From Bacteroidota bacterium (GTDB lineage: Bacteria; Bacteroidota; Bacteroidia; Bacteroidales; Prolixibacteraceae), in contig JABMPI010000548.1 of assembly GCA_013203755.1 (NCBI GenBank), positions 1 through 10,294 on the forward strand: DNA of 10,294 bases, in the 5' to 3' direction. Position 1 is the first letter of the stretch; every line of letters starts with the position of its first letter. Made by a program: the position numbers and the translations under genes. Below the pieces are notes generated by a model. That model saw nothing but the letters and a program-made list of their open reading frames with translations. It made no database searches and was not told the DNA's origin. Shown here piece by piece: positions 7,029 to 10,294 of the stretch.

Positions 7029-8717
7029 TTGGACATCTTTCAACAAATAAATATTGCCGAAATTTTACGTAACATTTTTGTTTACGACAAAACAGCACCG
7101 CTTATTTTTACCCGTTTCTACTTCTGGGCATTTTTTGCTTTGGTATTGTTTGGCTTTTCCCTGGTTTATAAACGAAAAAATCGTAGTGTTCGTGCTGGTT
7201 ATCTCTTTATTGCCAGCTTGTTTTTCTATTATAAATCAAGTGGGTTTTTCTTTTTTATTTTACTTTTTAGTACACTCACCGACTTTTTTATTGGAAAGGG
7301 AATTTACAATTCAAAGAATGAAAATGTAAAAAAAATATTGGTGGTACTCAGTGTGGTTGTTAATCTTTTAGTGCTTGCTTATTTTAAATATTCCTACTTT
7401 TTTATCGATAGTTTAAACGTACTTTTTGGAGTAGATTTGGAGGTTATTAACCACCTCGCAATTTGGGCAAACGAAACGGCGGGAACACATTTTAACGTAA
7501 ATCAGATTTTGCTTCCGGTGGGGATTTCGTTTTTCACTTTTCAAACCATTAGTTATTCGGTTGATGTGTATCGTGGCGAAACAAAACCTGTAAATAATCT
7601 TATCGATTTTGGATTTTACGTGTCATTTTTTCCGCAGTTAGTAGCGGGGCCAATTGTTCGTGCATCGGGTTTTGTTAAGCAGATTTACGAAGATTACCAA
7701 GTTTCGAAAGTTGAATTTGGTTGGGCTATTTTTATGATTCTAAAAGGCTTGATAAAAAAGATATTTATAGGCGATTATATTGCGATTAATTTTGTCGATC
7801 GTGTTTTTTCTGACCCAATTACTTATTCGGGCTTCGAAAATCTAATGGCTTTATTTGGCTACTCATTACAGGTTTATGTCGATTTTTCGGGTTACACAGA
7901 TATTGCAATTGGTGTTGCCCTGTTAATGGGATTCCGTTTGCCACAAAATTTTAATTCGCCATACAAAGCCAAAAATGTAGGCGATTTCTGGAAACGTTGG
8001 CACATGTCACTTTCTTCGTGGTTAAAAGATTATCTCTATATTCCAATTGGTGGTAACCGCAGTGGTTCGGTTTTTAGTTACATCAGTCTGGGAGTTGTTT
8101 TGTCGATTATTGTATTGCTGGCGGGGAAGATTATTTTGGTCCCCATTTTTGCAGGAGTAGTTATTGTGCTGGCCATTTTGGTACGGTTTTCTCCAGGAAT
8201 AAAACGAAGTATTGATACCAACATTAATTTAATGCTGACCATGCTTTTGGGTGGTTTATGGCACGGTGCGTCGTGGCAGTTTATAATTTGGGGTGGATTA
8301 AATGGCATCGGGTTGGTTTTCTATAAATTCTGGCGAAAAATAAGTCCGTGGGAAGCCAAAAATAATTGGGCAATTAATATTTGGAAGATTACTATTACTT
8401 TCTGTTTTATCACATTTACACGAATTTTTTTCCGCTCCGAATCCATGGAAGTTGTAAAAGGAATGATGCATCAAATTGGTACTGATTTTAACTTGGTAAT
8501 GATCCCCGAAGTTTTGGTCGCTTACAAATGGGTATTTCTTGTAATGTTGTTTGGCTTTTTTATTCATTGGCTCTGCGAAAGCTGGAAGGAAAAAATCAAA
8601 AACTGGTTTATTGGAACACCTCTTTGGGTAAAAGCAGTAATTGCTGCTGTGGTTGTAATTTTTGTTTACCAATCGATCTCTTCAGAAATGCAACCTTTTA
8701 TATACTTTCAGTTTTAG
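7029..8717 (+). CDS. MBOAT-family membrane O-acyltransferase (AlgI/PatA-like)
   Basis: A 562-residue polytopic inner-membrane protein. MBOAT proteins of this branch pass acyl groups, usually acetyl, across the membrane to periplasmic acceptors. The family core is plain: VYVDFSGYTDIAIG, the block NFNSPYKAKNVGDFWKRWH ending at His325, then SLSSWLKDYLYIPIGGNR, and LGGLWHGASW with the conserved His412. FFPQLVAGPIVR also matches the family. Between the two His motifs are roughly 47 more residues than I expect in AlgI, and they are mostly hydrophobic (about 347-394), likely two extra membrane segments. The TTG start is needed because no in-frame ATG occurs until about residue 237, and its N-terminus (MDIFQ) looks native. 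It lies 2 bp after the SGNH stop. The partners should be the two SGNH proteins upstream. The acceptor (peptidoglycan or another surface glycan) is not shown by the sequence. Confidence 0.93.
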   Translation: MDIFQQINIAEILRNIFVYDKTAPLIFTRFYFWAFFALVLFGFSLVYKRKNRSVRAGYLFIASLFFYYKSSGFFFFILLFSTLTDFFIGKGIYNSKNENVKKILVVLSVVVNLLVLAYFKYSYFFIDSLNVLFGVDLEVINHLAIWANETAGTHFNVNQILLPVGISFFTFQTISYSVDVYRGETKPVNNLIDFGFYVSFFPQLVAGPIVRASGFVKQIYEDYQVSKVEFGWAIFMILKGLIKKIFIGDYIAINFVDRVFSDPITYSGFENLMALFGYSLQVYVDFSGYTDIAIGVALLMGFRLPQNFNSPYKAKNVGDFWKRWHMSLSSWLKDYLYIPIGGNRSGSVFSYISLGVVLSIIVLLAGKIILVPIFAGVVIVLAILVRFSPGIKRSIDTNINLMLTMLLGGLWHGASWQFIIWGGLNGIGLVFYKFWRKISPWEAKNNWAINIWKITITFCFITFTRIFFRSESMEVVKGMMHQIGTDFNLVMIPEVLVAYKWVFLVMLFGFFIHWLCESWKEKIKNWFIGTPLWVKAVIAAVVVIFVYQSISSEMQPFIYFQF

Positions 8718-8796
8718 AATTGAAAAGTTAAAAGTGAGGCTTTCAAATTTTACAACATGCTAAAGCATAGTGTCAAGTCAAACCTGTAACTTTAGA

Positions 8797-8874
8797 ACGT
8801 CATGCTGTCCGTCAGCCGACGGATCAGCATCTCCCTACACAACGTAAGATTCCGAAATGAGTTAGGAATGACGT
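8797..8874. repeat. structured palindromic intergenic element
   Basis: The outer arms ACGTCAT (8797-8803) and ATGACGT (8868-8874) are perfectly inverted. Inside is a strong hairpin: ATGCTGTCCGTC (8802-8813) pairs with GACGGATCAGCAT (8818-8830) around an AGCC loop with one bulge. A second weak stem is ATTCC (8849-8853) with GGAAT (8865-8869). Together they suggest a multi-branched fold that resembles dispersed Bacteroidota palindromes. It lies between convergent genes, about 80 bp after the MBOAT stop and 46 bp from the DUF4268 stop. No T-tract follows the hairpin on either strand, so it is not a canonical terminator, though it could protect 3' ends. The rest of 8718-8919 shows only two AAAAGTT-type heptamers (8723-8736) and a short 7-bp inverted pair (8775-8781 with 8891-8897). 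Confidence 0.7.
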
Positions 8875-8919
8875 ACCCGAAATTTGAAGCTTGACTTAAC
8901 TATAGTATAAAGGCTTGTA

Positions 8920-9396
8920 TTAATCATTATTCTTCAATTCTACTTCCAAAACATCGCGCACCAATAAAAAATTTTCTTCCAACTTCATCATGTTTTCAAT
9001 AAAGAAATTATAAATGTCGGGCCATTGGTTTTGACGGTGTAAATCTACATTTTCCAGGGTAGTGTAAATACGACAAACTTCCTGTTCGCTGTCGGTTCGC
9101 TGGTAGTAAAATTCCCAGGTTAATCCGTTTTCAAAACCCTCTTCAATAATTACTTTGTAACGCTCTAAAACTTCAAATGCTTTTAATCGAAGTCGTTCAC
9201 TACGGTTGTGCAGCTCCAGAATAACCAGGGCATCTTTTCTTCCAATATCAAAGCGAAGCGCCACACCTTTTATTTTAGTTCGGTGTAGAATAAATCTTTT
9301 CTTTTTGAATTGTAGATCGGGATGAACAGCACAACGCCGTTTAAAAAGTTCCCAAAAATCTATCATTAATTTTTTCTTCTCCTCTTTCGAATACAT
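8920..9396 (-). CDS. DUF4268 domain protein
   Basis: A 158-residue soluble protein recognised as a DUF4268-type protein, common in Bacteroidota. It begins with a charged helix (YSKEEKKKLMIDFWELFKR), followed by a mixed core (KGVALRFDIGRKDALVILEL at about 43-62, then GFENGLTWEF at about 87-96). It ends in a helical segment (WPDIYNFFIENMMKLEENF at about 125-143). There is no signal peptide and no membrane segment, so it is probably cytoplasmic. The DUF4268 fold is reminiscent of nuclease-like domains seen beside restriction or DNA-handling genes, but no catalytic motif is clear here and no such neighbours are present. The function is unknown. It is convergent with the MBOAT operon and divergent from the M23-like gene, so it is probably a single-gene transcript. 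The ATG start at 9394-9396 agrees with the usual family N-terminus. Confidence 0.8.
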   Translation of the reverse strand: MYSKEEKKKLMIDFWELFKRRCAVHPDLQFKKKRFILHRTKIKGVALRFDIGRKDALVILELHNRSERLRLKAFEVLERYKVIIEEGFENGLTWEFYYQRTDSEQEVCRIYTTLENVDLHRQNQWPDIYNFFIENMMKLEENFLLVRDVLEVELKNND

Positions 9397-9439
9397 AATT
9401 CAATTAAACTAAAAAATAGGGGATACACAACTTTATTTT

Positions 9440-9447
9440 TACATTTG
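9440..9447 (+). promoter_or_regulatory. Bacteroidota -7 promoter box for the M23-like gene
   Basis: TACATTTG matches TAnnTTTG exactly. It lies 44 bp before the ATG at 9492, giving a leader of roughly 39 nt. No clear -33 TTTG is found at the expected distance, so confidence is moderate. No comparable box is convincing for the divergent gene in the same 95-bp interval. Confidence 0.4.
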
Positions 9448-9491
9448 AGAATAATTCAAAACGATATTCCGTTTGAAAATAAATTGAAACA

Positions 9492-10199
9492 ATGAATCAA
9501 CTCTTCACCCTAATTATTCTCTTTTTGTTTTTTGTAAATGTAAATGCTCAGCAGATTGAAGTGCAGTCGGATTATAATAGTATTGGTGATTGTATTTTCA
9601 GTGCGCATAACAATTCGAAAACTCCTGCATTTTTGAAAATTGATTTTGCCGATTTAGAAAATACCACGTTTAACGAACTACTTCCTTATATAAAAAGGCT
9701 GGAGCCAGGGTTTAACAGCCTTTTTACTTTAGAGCGGGATTTAGATGCTGATGTTCCTCGTTTTAATTACCAAATGAAATCGTTTCGTTCGAATCCTGCA
9801 GCAGATGTGAACCTTGACTTTCCGTACCTTATTCCGTTTGCACCCGGTTCGAAAGTGAAAGCTTTTGATGTAAAAAGTATTCCCGGATTTTGGGGTAACA
9901 AAGAGCTAAAATCGTGGGTGGCGATTGGATTTGTTGCACAGCCGGGCGATGCTGTTTATGCCAGCCGGCAGGGTGAAATTGTAGAAATAGTTGGCGAAAA
10001 CCGTGAAGGGGAGTCGCAAAACTGGTATCATACATGGACGAATTCAATTACAGTTTTACAGCCTGACGGGACTTTGTTTTGTTACAAAAATGTGATTGAT
10101 AAAAGCAAAAAATTAAAATTGAATCAGAAAATCTATGCAGGACAATTGCTTGGGGAAGTGGTGGCTAATTCGCAGGAATTAATTTTTTTGATCTATTAA
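9492..10199 (+). CDS. secreted M23/LytM-like protein lacking zinc ligands, possibly truncated
   Basis: A 235-residue exported protein. The signal peptide is residues 1-19 (core LFTLIILFLFFV, cleavage after NVNA). The region at about 110-235 has the layout of an M23 (LytM) endopeptidase domain: YLIPFAPGSKV, then a Gly-Phe-Trp-Gly segment, QPGDAVYASRQGEIVEI (family GTPVYAAADGVV), DGTLFCYKN (family DGYTTLYAH) and QKIYAGQLLGEV (family DKVKKGQVIG). The zinc ligands are absent. The HxxxD position reads WVAIGF, the YAHL position YKNV and the HLHF position ELIFLI. It is therefore unlikely to cleave peptidoglycan, and could be a binding or regulatory protein like other inactive LytM factors. The frame is interrupted by TAA at 10197-10199 but stays open and protein-like to the window edge, so the gene may carry a nonsense mutation. 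Confidence 0.72.
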   Translation: MNQLFTLIILFLFFVNVNAQQIEVQSDYNSIGDCIFSAHNNSKTPAFLKIDFADLENTTFNELLPYIKRLEPGFNSLFTLERDLDADVPRFNYQMKSFRSNPAADVNLDFPYLIPFAPGSKVKAFDVKSIPGFWGNKELKSWVAIGFVAQPGDAVYASRQGEIVEIVGENREGESQNWYHTWTNSITVLQPDGTLFCYKNVIDKSKKLKLNQKIYAGQLLGEVVANSQELIFLIY

Positions 10200-10294
10200 A
10201 ATATTTTTGGTTCAAAAGTTTTGGTTTTTATAATTCCACAATTCGTTACCGAATTTAATAAATTAGAAATTGTTAATCCGGCATTGAATATTGC
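10200..10294 (+). pseudogene. in-frame continuation of the M23-like gene past the stop, partial
   Basis: Directly after the TAA the same frame reads NIFGSKVLVFIIPQFV, then EFNKLEIVNP, with no further stop up to the window end. The other two forward frames hit stops. In M23-like proteins of this phylum the domain is often followed by a strand and an I-P-x-F-x-T-type segment, which IIPQFVTEF resembles (from memory). This may be the displaced C-terminus of the upstream gene. The stretch is only 31 codons, so chance is not excluded. Confidence 0.4.

Noticed and set aside
7054..7329. 91-residue out-of-frame forward ORF inside the MBOAT gene
   Set aside because: The hydrophobic character is an artefact of T-rich membrane codons; the overlapping frame is clearly the MBOAT N-terminus.
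8298..8672. 124-residue open frame on the minus strand inside the MBOAT gene
   Set aside because: It is antisense to transmembrane codons of a well-recognised protein, its own sequence is Asn/Lys-rich and matches nothing.
8802..8830. Hairpin as rho-independent terminator of the operon
   Set aside because: The stem is strong but is followed by CTCCCTACAC on the plus strand and has no T-run on the minus strand either.

Overview
The window reads as a chromosomal segment of a Bacteroidota bacterium. The sequence is AT-rich and its genes have no Shine-Dalgarno leaders. Two upstream regions carry TAnnTTTG boxes, which are the -7 element of the Bacteroidota primary sigma factor. The gene families (S9B dipeptidyl peptidase, DUF4268, large MBOAT plus SGNH proteins) are typical of the phylum. 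A marine or anaerobic Marinilabiliales-like lineage is plausible, but that is a guess from general resemblance.

Layout. Left edge to 1424: C-terminal part of a dipeptidyl-peptidase-IV-type serine peptidase (+). 1440-2189: an integral-membrane ICMT/PEMT-type methyltransferase (-), convergent with the peptidase. 2190-2459: a divergent intergenic region with a promoter for the next operon. 2460-8717: a tightly packed four-gene (+) operon. It encodes a LysM protein with a catalytically degenerate lytic-transglycosylase domain, two tandem paralogous SGNH proteins, and an MBOAT acyltransferase of the AlgI/PatA type. 8718-8919: an intergenic region with a palindromic repeat. 8920-9396: a DUF4268 protein (-). 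9492-10199: a secreted M23/LytM-like protein without zinc ligands, whose frame stays open past its stop codon to the window end.

How the genes may work together. One MBOAT plus two SGNH proteins is the composition of the peptidoglycan O-acetylation clusters (PatA, PatB, Ape1) of Gram-negative bacteria, and resembles the AlgI/AlgJ/AlgX logic. The MBOAT would move acyl groups across the inner membrane, and the SGNH proteins would transfer or remove them in the periplasm. The first operon gene looks like an MltD-type transglycosylase whose catalytic Glu is Ile, with LysM modules kept. I infer it is a peptidoglycan-binding scaffold. Function is inferred from families and order only.

The operon has also been invaded by repeats. 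A composite 7-bp-period repeat sits at the junction of the two SGNH genes and overlaps the signal-peptide codons of the second. An 84-bp palindromic element is read in frame through the C-terminus of the same gene. A different palindromic element lies after the operon.
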